A stretch of DNA of 64,000 nucleotides from Paraburkholderia atlantica (GTDB taxonomy: Bacteria; Pseudomonadota; Gammaproteobacteria; Burkholderiales; Burkholderiaceae): the NCBI RefSeq assembly GCF_009362785.1, contig NZ_WHNQ01000017.1:1-64000 (forward strand), given 5' to 3'. The position numbers and the translations under genes are program-made. Shown here piece by piece: positions 36,719-44,959 of the stretch. Each line of letters begins with the position of its first letter. Position 1 is the first letter of the stretch. Below the pieces are notes generated by a model, which did no database searches, was not told where the DNA came from, and saw only the letters and a program-made list of their open reading frames with translations.

Positions 36719-37030
36719 TCAGACGCTTCCCTGGGTTTCGACGACGAGCACGCGTGCCGCGCCGAGCGGATGCGCGACATGCTCGGTGCCGACCGCCGCG
36801 TAGAACACGTCGCCGGTTTCGAGCACCGTCGAACGTTCGACGCCGTCTTCGCGATAGCGCATCTCGACGCGCCCGTCGAGCACGGCGAAGACTTCCTCGC
36901 CGTCGTTCACGTGCCACTTGTACGGCTGGTCGGTCCAATGCAGACGCGTGGTAATGCCGTTCATGTTCGCGATGTCGAGCGCACCCCAGGCACGCGGCGC
37001 GGTAAAGCTTTTGCTGCGGATGATTTTCAT
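36719..37030 (-). CDS. Single-domain cupin protein
   Basis: About 103 residues. The cupin motif 1 region is HWTDQPYKWHVNDGEEVFAVLDG and motif 2 is LETGDVFYAAVGTEHVAHP. It is a small beta-barrel that may bind metal; the histidine set is partly changed from the classic GX5HXH pattern. Family members include sugar-binding and enzyme-like proteins, and no function can be assigned. The start at 37030 is chosen because the cupin fold begins there, although the ribosome-binding site is weak. Confidence 0.75.
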   Translation of the reverse strand: MKIIRSKSFTAPRAWGALDIANMNGITTRLHWTDQPYKWHVNDGEEVFAVLDGRVEMRYREDGVERSTVLETGDVFYAAVGTEHVAHPLGAARVLVVETQGSV

Positions 37031-37175
37031 GGTGGATGAGCAATTGGCAAGCGCGCAAACTCCGCGGGCGGCGCCGTCCGCCCACGGCGACGGCGCTTGC
37101 GCGGCTGGCCCTATTATAGGTCGCATGGCCCGCGCGTCTCGGCGAGCAAGCCGCCACGGCCGATTCGTCCGATCG

Positions 37176-37203
37176 TTGCGGGCAATCGACCATCGCCTAT
37201 ACT
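37176..37203 (+). promoter_or_regulatory. Probable sigma-70 promoter of the 106-residue orphan gene
   Basis: TTGCGG and TATACT spaced by 16 bases, ending 57 bases upstream of the start codon at 37261. The -10 matches the consensus at 5 of 6 bases. Confidence 0.5.
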
Positions 37204-37260
37204 CAGTCAAGCCGCGCGGAGCAGTTCACGACAACGTTGGGATTCTGGGAGGAATCGAGG

Positions 37261-37581
37261 ATGAACAAAGCCACCTTTCTGGCCGTGCAACTCAACGTCG
37301 ACGATGTGGCGGCGTCTGCCGGCCTCGTCGAACTGCTGAACACGCATCTGATCTTCGCCGCCGACGTCGCCGAGGCCGCCGATGCGCTCGTGCAACTGGC
37401 GAGCGTCGCGCGGCTGTCGAGCGGGGTCGAGGCGAGCGTCGAGCTGCCCGCGGTGGCGATCGAACGGCTGCGCGAAGCGCTCGACAATCTGAGCGGCTAC
37501 GACGAATCGTGGTTGCTCGCGCTGGAGCCGAGCCGCGCGCTGTTCGATGACATCGGCCGGCGGCAGCGAACGCTGCATTGA
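37261..37581 (+). CDS. Conserved-looking small protein of unknown function
   Basis: About 106 residues, acidic and alanine/leucine-rich, with no signal peptide or membrane segment. It looks all-helical (residues 12-45 and 60-100). I do not recognise a family. Support that it is a real gene: GGAGG 8 bases before the ATG, a promoter-like sequence at 37176-37203, and a strong terminator 35 bases after the stop. It is therefore a complete monocistronic unit. Confidence 0.7.
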   Translation: MNKATFLAVQLNVDDVAASAGLVELLNTHLIFAADVAEAADALVQLASVARLSSGVEASVELPAVAIERLREALDNLSGYDESWLLALEPSRALFDDIGRRQRTLH

Positions 37582-37615
37582 CGCGAACCCGCCGAATCAC
37601 GGCGCGGTAAACGAC

Positions 37616-37650
37616 AAAACGCCATCCGATCGAACTGGATGGCGTTTTTT
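37616..37650 (+). terminator. Intrinsic terminator of the 106-residue orphan gene
   Basis: A stem AAAACGCCATCC / GGATGGCGTTTT with a 9-base loop, ending in six Ts. Confidence 0.88.
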
Positions 37651-37748
37651 CTTGCCCGCCGCGCTCGCGCTACTCCACGAAGCGGCGTCTACAGCGGACT
37701 ACAGCTACCAACTACAACTGCACCTGCACCTGCACACTTCTACTGCGA

Positions 37749-38084
37749 TTAGTTGCCGAAGTACACCGAGTTACGGTTGGCTTTCGCCGGAACGACGGCG
37801 CGGCCGGCTTGCGACGTGCCGACAGCCGGAGCGCCGTAGCCGCTGGTGTCCGCGCGGTTGGCTGCGACGGCCGTGCCGCGCTGCGCATCGACGCGTGCTT
37901 GGGCTGCCTGGATGTCGGCCGGATAGTCGACGTCGCTGGTGTTCGGGTTGTAGCCGGCCTTTTCGAGTTGAACCAGTTCAGCGCGAACCTGAGCGCGGGT
38001 CACCGGCTGGCTGGCTTGAGCGAACGAAGCGACCGGAACAACGAGGGCGGCGGCGATTGCAACTGCGGAAATCAGGGTCTTCAT
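37749..38084 (-). CDS. Secreted DUF4148 protein
   Basis: About 111 residues. The signal peptide is MKTLISAVAIAAALVVPVASFA (cleavage after residue 22), followed by TRAQVRAELVQLEKAGYNP, the DUF4148 hallmark. It is a small periplasmic protein typical of Burkholderiales, with unknown function. GGAGG lies 7 bases before the ATG. A palindrome lies about 95 bases upstream. A short CACCTG repeat lies just after the stop codon. Confidence 0.88.
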   Translation of the reverse strand: MKTLISAVAIAAALVVPVASFAQASQPVTRAQVRAELVQLEKAGYNPNTSDVDYPADIQAAQARVDAQRGTAVAANRADTSGYGAPAVGTSQAGRAVVPAKANRNSVYFGN

Positions 38085-38176
38085 GATTAACCTCCAAAGG
38101 ACTTGTTGTGTTGTGCGCTTCGGGGTTTCTGCTTTTCCCTCAGCGATTGAAAACAAGTTTAGAGGCGTCACGATCT

Positions 38177-38188
38177 AGGGTAAACCCT
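38177..38188. promoter_or_regulatory. Dyad AGGGTAAACCCT upstream of the DUF4148 gene
   Basis: A 12-base inverted repeat, AGGGT-AA-ACCCT, about 93 bases upstream of the start codon. Its arms and position suit an operator for a dimeric regulator. The factor is unknown. Confidence 0.45.
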
Positions 38189-38308
38189 TAAAGCAGCGAA
38201 ACTCTATTGCTGCCATCGCAATAATCATTTCGCATTGTCCAATGCTTACAGTTAACCCACGATACATTTGGTAATAATGCGGTGTCTGGATGCTGATCCA
38301 GATGGAAC

Positions 38309-38348
38309 AACGGCCCGGCGCGCTGTCACCGTCGCGCGCCGGGCCGTT
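38309..38348 (-). terminator. Hairpin terminator of gnd
   Basis: A perfect 14-base-pair stem (AACGGCCCGGCGCG at 38309-38322 with its complement at 38335-38348), 11 bases past the gnd stop. On the minus strand the tail is only GTTCC, while on the plus strand it is followed by TTCTC. The stem is strong but the U-tract is weak. Confidence 0.55.
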
Positions 38349-38359
38349 TTCTCAACCGA

Positions 38360-39769
38360 TCAGCTCCACTGTGCGTGGAAGCTGCCCGGCTTGTCGATGC
38401 GTTCGAACGTATGCGCGCCGAAAAAGTCGCGCTGCGCCTGCACGAGGTTCGCAGGCAGCCGCTCCGAGCGGTACGCGTCGAAATACGCGATCGCCGACGC
38501 GAACGCCGGTACCGGCACACCCGCGTTGACTGCCGCTACCACGACTTCGCGCAGCGCCGCCTGGTAGTTCTTCGCGATGTCGCGGAAGTACGGATCGAGC
38601 AGCAGGTTCGCGAGCGCCTTGTCCTTCGTGTAGGCGTCTGTGATCTTCTGCAGGAAGCGCGCGCGGATGATGCAGCCCGCGCGGAAGATCTTCGCGATCG
38701 TGCCGTAGTCGAGATCCCACTTGTACTCTTCCGACGCGGCACGCAACTGCGCGAAGCCCTGCGCGTACGAGATCACCTTGCTGAAGTACAACGCGCGACG
38801 CACCGATTCGATGAACGCCTCTTTCGCGCCTTCGAGCGGTTTGGCCTGCGGCCCTTCGAGCACCTTGCTCGCGGCCACGCGCTGCGTCTTCAGCGACGAC
38901 AGCACGCGCGCGAACACCGCCTCGGTGATCAGCGGCAGCGGCGCGCCGAGGTCGAGCGCGTTCTGGCTGGTCCACTTGCCGGTGCCCTTCTGCGCGGCAC
39001 GGTCGAGGATCACGTCGACCAGGTCCTTGCCAGTTTCGTCGTCCTTCTTGCTGAAGATCTTCGACGTGATTTCGATCAGATAGCTGTCGAGCTCGCCCTG
39101 GTTCCACTCGGTATAGACCTTGCCGAGTTCCTCGTTCGACAGACCGACGATCTGCTTCAACACCGCATAGCTTTCGGCGATCAGCTGCATGTCGCCGTAC
39201 TCAATGCCGTTGTGCACCATCTTCACGAAGTGGCCCGCGCCGTCCGGTCCCATGTACGCGACGCAGGGCTCGCCGTCCGGCGCCTTCGCGGCGATCTCGG
39301 TGAGGATCGGCGCGACGAGGTCGTACGCGTCGCGTTGGCCGCCCGGCATGATCGACGGGCCTTTGAGCGCGCCTTCCTCGCCGCCCGATACGCCGGTGCC
39401 GATGAAATGCAGACCCGCCTTCGCGAGTTCCTGGTTGCGGCGGATCGTGTCGGTGAAAGGCGTGTTGCCGCCGTCGATCAGGATGTCGCCCTTTTCGAGC
39501 AGCGGCTTGAGCGAGGCAATGGTTGCGTCGGTCGGCTCGCCGGCCTTGACCATCATCAGAATGCGGCGCGGCTTTTCCAGCGAGTCGACGAACTCTTCCA
39601 GCGTGAAAGCCGGCACCAGTTTGCGGTCCGGATATTCGGCGATGAGTTCGTCGGTTTTCGCGCGGCTACGGTTGTAGACCGACACCGCGTGGCCGCGGCT
39701 CTCGATGTTGAGCGCCAGATTGCGGCCCATCACCGCCAGCCCCACCACGCCGATTGCCTGTTTGCTCAT
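38360..39769 (-). CDS. gnd: 6-phosphogluconate dehydrogenase, NADP-dependent, decarboxylating
   Basis: About 469 residues, the full length of the long-form enzyme. It oxidises and decarboxylates 6-phosphogluconate to ribulose-5-phosphate in the pentose phosphate pathway. The coenzyme motif is GVVGLAVMGRNLALNIE (with NRSR for NADP), and the active-site signature is GAGHFVKMVHNGIEYGDMQLIAE. GGAG precedes the start at 39769. A 7-base-pair leader hairpin lies at about 39802-39830. It is monocistronic. Confidence 0.95.
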   Translation of the reverse strand: MSKQAIGVVGLAVMGRNLALNIESRGHAVSVYNRSRAKTDELIAEYPDRKLVPAFTLEEFVDSLEKPRRILMMVKAGEPTDATIASLKPLLEKGDILIDGGNTPFTDTIRRNQELAKAGLHFIGTGVSGGEEGALKGPSIMPGGQRDAYDLVAPILTEIAAKAPDGEPCVAYMGPDGAGHFVKMVHNGIEYGDMQLIAESYAVLKQIVGLSNEELGKVYTEWNQGELDSYLIEITSKIFSKKDDETGKDLVDVILDRAAQKGTGKWTSQNALDLGAPLPLITEAVFARVLSSLKTQRVAASKVLEGPQAKPLEGAKEAFIESVRRALYFSKVISYAQGFAQLRAASEEYKWDLDYGTIAKIFRAGCIIRARFLQKITDAYTKDKALANLLLDPYFRDIAKNYQAALREVVVAAVNAGVPVPAFASAIAYFDAYRSERLPANLVQAQRDFFGAHTFERIDKPGSFHAQWS

Positions 39770-40046
39770 TTGAATTCTCCAGAGTCCAATAAATGTCGTG
39801 GCGCCGCGCTGCAAAAACACCGGCGCGGCGTCGAGGGTGAAAGGATAAAAGAAATGCGCGCTTGCCGCTCGATGGCGGGCAAGCACGCCGGTTGCCCGTG
39901 CTGCTGCGGTGCTCCTGCCGTGCCCCAGCTTGCGCGTAACGACAGATATTGTGCGCGCGTCCGGGTCTGGGCGGCGGGTCCGGTTTGGGATCGGACTGAG
40001 GTTTGGCGGCCCGCATGGACGAATGCGCGGCCCGCCGGTCTACCCG
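39770..40046. other. Intergenic region upstream of gnd
   Basis: 277 bases without a gene. Arms CGCCGCG (39802-39808) and CGCGGCG (39824-39830) could fold in the gnd leader. Nothing else is recognised. Confidence 0.4.
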
Positions 40047-40655
40047 CTACCCCGCCCGCTTCCTGAACACCAGACTGAAGTTGTTCGCCGGCATCGCGAC
40101 CACCCGTTCGCACGTGAGCCCCGCCGCGTCGCCGAGCGCGACGACCGCTTCCATATCGCGCACACCCCAATCGGGATCGCGACTCTTCAGCCATTGCTCG
40201 AACGCTTCGTTGCTCGGCGCCGTATGCGCGCCGCCGAGCCGGTAAGGACCGTACAGATAGAGCACGCCGCCGTCGACGAGCCGCCGCCCCGCGCCGTCGA
40301 TGAGTGCCTGCGCCGCGCTCCACGGCGAGATGTGGATCATGTTGATGCAGACCACCGCGTCGAGCGCATCGACGCCCCAGTCGGGCTGATGCACGTCGAG
40401 CGCAAGCGGCGCGCGCACGTTTGCGAGCCCCGCATGCGCGGTCCACGCGGCAATCGACTCGCGTGCTTCTTCGTCGGCATCGCTCGGCTGCCAGTCGAGA
40501 CCGGGCAGTGCGGCGGCGAACCAGATCGCGTGCTCACCGGTGCCGCTCGCGATTTCGAGCACGCGCCCGCGGGCCGGCAGCGCATCGCGCAGCACGGCGA
40601 GGATCGGTTCGCGATTGCGTTCGGCGGATGGCGAATGTTGCCGGGCGTCGGTCAT
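40047..40655 (-). CDS. DUF938 SAM-dependent methyltransferase-like protein
   Basis: About 202 residues. The SAM-binding motif is VLEIASGTGEHAIWFAAALP; VVCINMIHISPWSAAQALIDGAGRRL and LYGPYRLGGAHTAPSNEAFEQWLKSRDPDWGVRD are hallmarks of DUF938. The biological substrate is not known. It is the last gene of a five-gene minus-strand chain (43373 to 40047) with gaps of 28-46 bases. Confidence 0.85.
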   Translation of the reverse strand: MTDARQHSPSAERNREPILAVLRDALPARGRVLEIASGTGEHAIWFAAALPGLDWQPSDADEEARESIAAWTAHAGLANVRAPLALDVHQPDWGVDALDAVVCINMIHISPWSAAQALIDGAGRRLVDGGVLYLYGPYRLGGAHTAPSNEAFEQWLKSRDPDWGVRDMEAVVALGDAAGLTCERVVAMPANNFSLVFRKRAG

Positions 40656-40688
40656 GGTCGGCCTTGCGTTTCAGTTTCGCGTTTTACG

Positions 40689-41306
40689 TTAGTACAGCGT
40701 GGCGCGCACGCGTTCGGGAAGCTCGCGATCGTAGGCGGCCGCGTCGAATTTTTTGCCGTCGCTCGCGGCGAAGATGTGTTGCAGGATCTCGCCCGTGCTC
40801 GGCAGTTGCGAGCGCTCGATGTGACGCGCCGGGTCCCACAGCTGCGAGCGCACGATCGCCTTCGAGCAATGAAAGTACACGGCATCGACGTCGATCAGCA
40901 GCACCGTGCGCGGCAGTTTACCGTCGACGGCGAAACTGTCCAGCAGCGCCGCGTCGTTCGAGATGCGGCCGCGGCCGTTCACGCGCAACGTCTCGCCGAC
41001 ACCGGGGATCACGAACAGCAGCGCGAGGCGCGGATCGGCGATGACGTTGCGCAAGCTGTCGAGCCGGTTGTTGCCGGGGCGGTCCGGCAGCGCGAGCGTG
41101 CGTTCGTCGACGACGCGCACGAAGCCCGGTGCATCGCCGCGCGGCGAGCAGTCGAGACCGTCCGGGCCGCTCGTCGCGAGCACCGCGAACGGCGCGGCCG
41201 CGATGAACGCGCGATAGTCGTCGTTGACATAGGGGATCTCTTTGCGCAGCGAGCGCTCGGCTGGTTGTGCGTAGAGAGCTTCGAGTTGTTCGATCGTCGT
41301 CAGCAT
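40689..41306 (-). CDS. Pyridoxamine 5'-phosphate oxidase-family protein
   Basis: About 205 residues with the FMN-binding split-barrel fold (MSMEG_1061-like group). FAVLATSGPDGLDCSPRGDAPGFVRV and LLFVIPGVGETLRVNGRGRI are typical. It probably binds FMN or F420-like flavin and reduces small molecules rather than making PLP. It lies 33 bases upstream of the DUF938 gene and 46 bases downstream of the sirtuin gene. Confidence 0.82.
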   Translation of the reverse strand: MLTTIEQLEALYAQPAERSLRKEIPYVNDDYRAFIAAAPFAVLATSGPDGLDCSPRGDAPGFVRVVDERTLALPDRPGNNRLDSLRNVIADPRLALLFVIPGVGETLRVNGRGRISNDAALLDSFAVDGKLPRTVLLIDVDAVYFHCSKAIVRSQLWDPARHIERSQLPSTGEILQHIFAASDGKKFDAAAYDRELPERVRATLY

Positions 41307-41352
41307 GCAGTTTCCTCGGGTTTTAATTGTGATTCGCGGAACGTACTCGTTT

Positions 41353-42222
41353 TCAATCGCCCGCCAGCAACCTGGCGAGCGCGCTCAAGGTATCACCGCA
41401 CGGCGCGGCCACCTTCAGCGATAGCAGCGGATCGGCGCGCGTGCGGCCAAGATTGATCGCCGCGACCGGCTTGCCCTGGCGCTGCGCCCACACGCAGAAG
41501 CGGTAGCCCGAATACACCATCAGCGACGAGCCGGCCACCAGCACCGCGTCGGCCGCATCGAGCGCATGCGACGCCGCAACGACCCGCGCCTTCGGCACGT
41601 TCTCGCCGAAGAACACCACCGACGGCTTCAGCAGCCCGCCGCAGTTCGAGCATGCCGGCACGCGAAAACCGCCGAGATCGTGCCACTCGAGATGCGCGTC
41701 GCCATCGGCGGCGGCTTCGGCCGTGACGTCGAGCAGCGCGGGGTTGTCGGCTTCGAGCGTCTGCTGGATCGCCGCGCGCGAATGCTGCATGCCGCAGTCG
41801 AGACAACTGACGCCGTCGATGCCGCCATGCAGCTCGATCACGTCGCGGCTGCCCGCGCGCTGATGCAAGCCGTCGACGTTCTGCGTGACCAGCGTCGGCA
41901 CGTGACCGGCCGCTTCGAGGCGCGCGAGCGCGACATGCGCGGCATTCGGCCGTGCGCGCGCGACCAGCGGCCAGCCGACCATGCTGCGCGCCCAGTAGCG
42001 CTGACGCATCGCCAGCGTGCCGAGGAACTCCTGCAGCGTGATCGGCGGCGAGCGCTTCCATGCGCCGTTGTCGTCGCGATAGCCGGGGATGCCGGAGTCG
42101 GTGCTGATGCCCGCGCCGGTCAGCACGAACAGGCGGGGATGACGCTGCACGAAGCGATGCAGATCGTCGAGCGTGTGCGGGTCGGCGAGGGATTCGGTCG
42201 GCGTGAGCTGAAGGTCGGTCAT
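41353..42222 (-). CDS. Sir2-family NAD-dependent protein deacylase (class II-like)
   Basis: About 289 residues. The NAD motif is GAGISTDSGIPGYRD (residues 37-50), followed by TQNVDGLH (113-120) and catalytic H132 in ELHG. A structural zinc site is formed by C140, C143, C191 and C194. GYRD and the spacing resemble mitochondrial SIRT4-type sirtuins. It should remove acyl groups from lysines using NAD. It is in the middle of the five-gene minus-strand chain. Confidence 0.9.
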   Translation of the reverse strand: MTDLQLTPTESLADPHTLDDLHRFVQRHPRLFVLTGAGISTDSGIPGYRDDNGAWKRSPPITLQEFLGTLAMRQRYWARSMVGWPLVARARPNAAHVALARLEAAGHVPTLVTQNVDGLHQRAGSRDVIELHGGIDGVSCLDCGMQHSRAAIQQTLEADNPALLDVTAEAAADGDAHLEWHDLGGFRVPACSNCGGLLKPSVVFFGENVPKARVVAASHALDAADAVLVAGSSLMVYSGYRFCVWAQRQGKPVAAINLGRTRADPLLSLKVAAPCGDTLSALARLLAGD

Positions 42223-42250
42223 GACGGGGATCTGGAGTTGCTTGCGCGCA

Positions 42251-42571
42251 TCAGCGGTGTGAGTTCGGTTTGCCGCGCCTGGCTGTCGAGCGACGCGCGT
42301 CCGCCTGCGGCTTCGACTTCGCGCCCTGCGTGTCCGGCCGCGCTTTGTGCGCCTGCCGCTTGTGCCACGCAGCCAGCGCGATCTCGTAGCGCTCCAGTGC
42401 TTCGTCGTAGAGATCGAATACGCACTGCGTGCAGCCGCTGTGACAGCAGTCGTCGAGATCGGGCCGCACGGGCGGCTGCGGCGGCGGGTCGTCGCTGGGT
42501 GTGGCGCGGGGCACGGCGCGTGGCTTTGCTCGGAGAGACGGCGGAGCGCCCAGTATAAGTTGAACGCGCAC
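42251..42571 (-). CDS. Oxidoreductase-like domain protein (PF09791 type)
   Basis: About 106 residues. The core DDCCHSGCTQCVFDLYDEALERYEIALAAWHKR is the cysteine-rich oxidoreductase-like domain found at the N-terminus of some eukaryotic and bacterial proteins. The flanks are proline-rich before it and basic after it. The start is a GTG at 42571 and is uncertain. It lies 28 bases upstream of the sirtuin gene and 37 bases downstream of the SDR gene. Confidence 0.7.
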   Translation of the reverse strand: MRVQLILGAPPSLRAKPRAVPRATPSDDPPPQPPVRPDLDDCCHSGCTQCVFDLYDEALERYEIALAAWHKRQAHKARPDTQGAKSKPQADARRSTARRGKPNSHR

Positions 42572-42608
42572 GCGCCGCTTCCGGTTGCAAGATGGCGCTG
42601 CGCGCCGC

Positions 42609-43373
42609 TCAGCCGCGCCCGACGAACGGCATCTTGCTCGCCATGATCGTCATGAACTGCACGTTCGCCGACAGCGGCAGGCTCGCCATATGCAGCACCG
42701 CGTCGGCGACATGCTGCACGTCCATCAGCGGCTCGACCGCGATCTCACCGTTCGCTTGCGGCACGCCGCGCGCCATCCGCGCGGCCATCTCGGTTCCCGC
42801 GTTGCCGATGTCGATCTGCCCGCACACGATGTCGTATTTGCGGCCGTCGAGCGACACCGCTTTCGTGAGCCCGGTAATCGCGTGTTTGGTCGCCGTATAG
42901 GCGGCGCTGTTCGGACGCGGCGCATGCGCGGAAATCGAGCCGTTGTTGATGATGCGGCCACCGCGCGGATTCTGCGTCTTCATCAGCCCGAACGCCGCGC
43001 GCGTGCAAAGGAATACGCCGTTCAGGTTGGTGTCGACGATCGAGCGCCATTCGTCGATGCTCACTTCATCGAGGTCGACGGGCGAGCCGTTGCGTCCCGC
43101 GTTGTTGAACAGCACATCGAGCCGGCCGAAGCGCGCGCGGATCGTGTCGAATAGCGCGGCGACGCTGTCGGCGTCGGTCACGTCGCACGACACCGCGAGC
43201 GCGTCGCCGTGCTGCGCCCGCGCTTCCTGCGCGACCGCGTCGAGCGCGGCCTGGCGGCGCCCGGCGAGCACCACGCTATAGCCGTGCTTCGCAAGCGTCA
43301 GGGCGCACGCGCGGCCGATGCCGCTGCCCGCGCCCGTCACCAGCGCCACTTTGCCGTTTCCTGATTGCCACAT
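42609..43373 (-). CDS. Short-chain dehydrogenase/reductase
   Basis: About 254 residues of the classical SDR family. The cofactor motif is TGAGSGIGRACALTLA, NNAG follows (LFNNAGRNG), and the catalytic residues are a serine in NNGSISAH and Y-x3-K in YTATKHA. AGGAG precedes the ATG. It is the first gene of the five-gene minus-strand chain. The substrate is unknown. Confidence 0.88.
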   Translation of the reverse strand: MWQSGNGKVALVTGAGSGIGRACALTLAKHGYSVVLAGRRQAALDAVAQEARAQHGDALAVSCDVTDADSVAALFDTIRARFGRLDVLFNNAGRNGSPVDLDEVSIDEWRSIVDTNLNGVFLCTRAAFGLMKTQNPRGGRIINNGSISAHAPRPNSAAYTATKHAITGLTKAVSLDGRKYDIVCGQIDIGNAGTEMAARMARGVPQANGEIAVEPLMDVQHVADAVLHMASLPLSANVQFMTIMASKMPFVGRG

Positions 43374-43649
43374 CGCGCTTCTCCTGTTGTGTTCGCTTGC
43401 GGTGCGCGCTTTTTGCGGCAATCGCTCCGATCGCCCTACACACGCGCGGCTCTTTTCGCTCCGCACCATACAACAGCGAATCGGCGATCGCAAACCGCTC
43501 CACGTCTTTCAGCCCCCTTTCACCGGGTACGTGGCCGCCGAACGCGGCACGTCGGCGCGCGCAACAGTGGTATCGTTCGCGGTTGCGCATCGCGCGCAAG
43601 ATTCACAGCCTTCCCTGGACGGACCGAAGGCGTACTGGAAGCACGTTTG

Positions 43650-44483
43650 ATGAATGAATGCCCGAACCCGCCGCGCCGCTGGCCGCGTAGCCGCAACTCC
43701 GCACTGCTGAACGGCACGATCGGCTGGCACGTGATCGTGCTGATCGGCGTGGCCGTCGCACCGGCCGCGTGGCCATGGTGGCTCGCCGCGATCGTCGCGA
43801 ACCACGCGCTGTTTACGGTCACCGGACTATTGCCCCGCACGACGCTGCTCGGACCGAACTGGACCCGCCTGCCCGCGAGCCCGCGCAACGCGGATGCGAT
43901 CGCGCTGACCATCGACGACGGCCCCGACCCAGTCGTCACACCGCAAGTGCTCGATCTGCTCGACGCGTTCGACGTGCGCGCGACGTTCTTCTGCATCGGC
44001 TCGAAGGTCGAGCGCTATCCGCAGCTCGCGCGTGAGATCGTCGCGCGCGGACATGCGCTCGAAAATCATTCGCAGATGCACGTGCATACGTTTTCGGTTA
44101 CGTTCCCGCACGCGTTGACGCGCGAGATCGCCGCCGCGCAACGCACGCTCGAAACCGTCAGCGGCGCGCGGCCGATGTTCTTCCGCGCGCCCGCCGGGCT
44201 GCGCAACCTCTTTCTGGAGCCGGTGCTGCGCAAGCTCGATCTGCGTCTCGCGGCGTGGACACGGCGCGGCTACGATACGCGCGAGCGCAACCCGCACGTG
44301 GTCGCGCGGCGGCTGCTCGATGGCCTCGCCGCGCGCGACATCCTGTTGCTGCACGATGGCAACGCCGCGCTGACGATCGAAGGGCAGCCGCTGATTCTCG
44401 CGGTGCTGCCGAGCGTGATCGAAGCGGCGCGCGAGCGGCATCTGCGTTTCGTCACGCTGCGCGAAGCGCGCGTCGATGCGTAA
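43650..44483 (+). CDS. NodB-type polysaccharide deacetylase
   Basis: About 277 residues. An N-terminal hydrophobic part (residues about 22-60, two segments) anchors the protein in the membrane. The catalytic domain starts at ALTIDDGPDP (motif 1, with the D-D pair), then ENHSQMHVH (motif 2 histidines), RAPAGLRN (motif 3) and LLLHDG (motif 5). It should remove N- or O-acyl groups from a polysaccharide or from a lipid-linked sugar. The start at 43650 gives MNECPNPP; no Shine-Dalgarno is obvious. It is divergent from the SDR gene. Confidence 0.83.
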   Translation: MNECPNPPRRWPRSRNSALLNGTIGWHVIVLIGVAVAPAAWPWWLAAIVANHALFTVTGLLPRTTLLGPNWTRLPASPRNADAIALTIDDGPDPVVTPQVLDLLDAFDVRATFFCIGSKVERYPQLAREIVARGHALENHSQMHVHTFSVTFPHALTREIAAAQRTLETVSGARPMFFRAPAGLRNLFLEPVLRKLDLRLAAWTRRGYDTRERNPHVVARRLLDGLAARDILLLHDGNAALTIEGQPLILAVLPSVIEAARERHLRFVTLREARVDA

Positions 44484-44959
44484 CCCACGCCCTTGAAATG
44501 ACATCGCGTGGATACGACGCTACACGCGAAAATCTGCCGCCATGTCCTCGTCCGTACGCTCTTCGAGCTTGCCGCCGCGACACGCTTTGATGAGCAATGG
44601 TGCTGGCTTTCATGCTTTCTCTCCGTTTTTGCTTTGCCGCAGATGGCGTCGTTAAAACCGAGGGCTGCACGCGCGATCATAGCGGTCGGAGAAACCGCAT
44701 CGGTAAAAATGTTCTGGCGCTTTTCCCGCACCACGCTGGCTGGAATCGCACGCAAAAGCGGACAAACTTACCGAGGTTCTTTGGGCCGAACTCACCGTCT
44801 GGTGAAAATTTCAATGTTCGTCGTGCCATGCACTTCAGCAAACGCAAAGCGCGCCGTATACCCATCCATGCAGGATTTGGCGACGCACGAATAGCCCTTG
44901 AAAAAGGGCGCGTTCCGCACTGTTCTAACGTGCGTCGCGCAAGGGAAAACGGAGAAAGC
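44484..44959 (+). other. 476-base intergenic region upstream of motA
   Basis: No gene recognised. A small hairpin GCCCTTGAAAAAGGGC lies at about 44896. GGGCCGAAC at about 44787 vaguely resembles a FliA -10 (GCCGATAA), but the corresponding -35 does not match, so I do not call a sigma-28 promoter. Confidence 0.4.

Noticed and set aside
37715..37740. CACCTG/ACTACA short repeats, checked as a CRISPR or microsatellite
   Set aside because: Only two or three irregular units; no spacer-repeat structure. No CRISPR array is seen anywhere in the window.
44780..44800. A sigma-28 (FliA) promoter before motA
   Set aside because: A partial -10-like GCCGAA exists, but the -35 (TAAAGTTT) is absent at the right distance.
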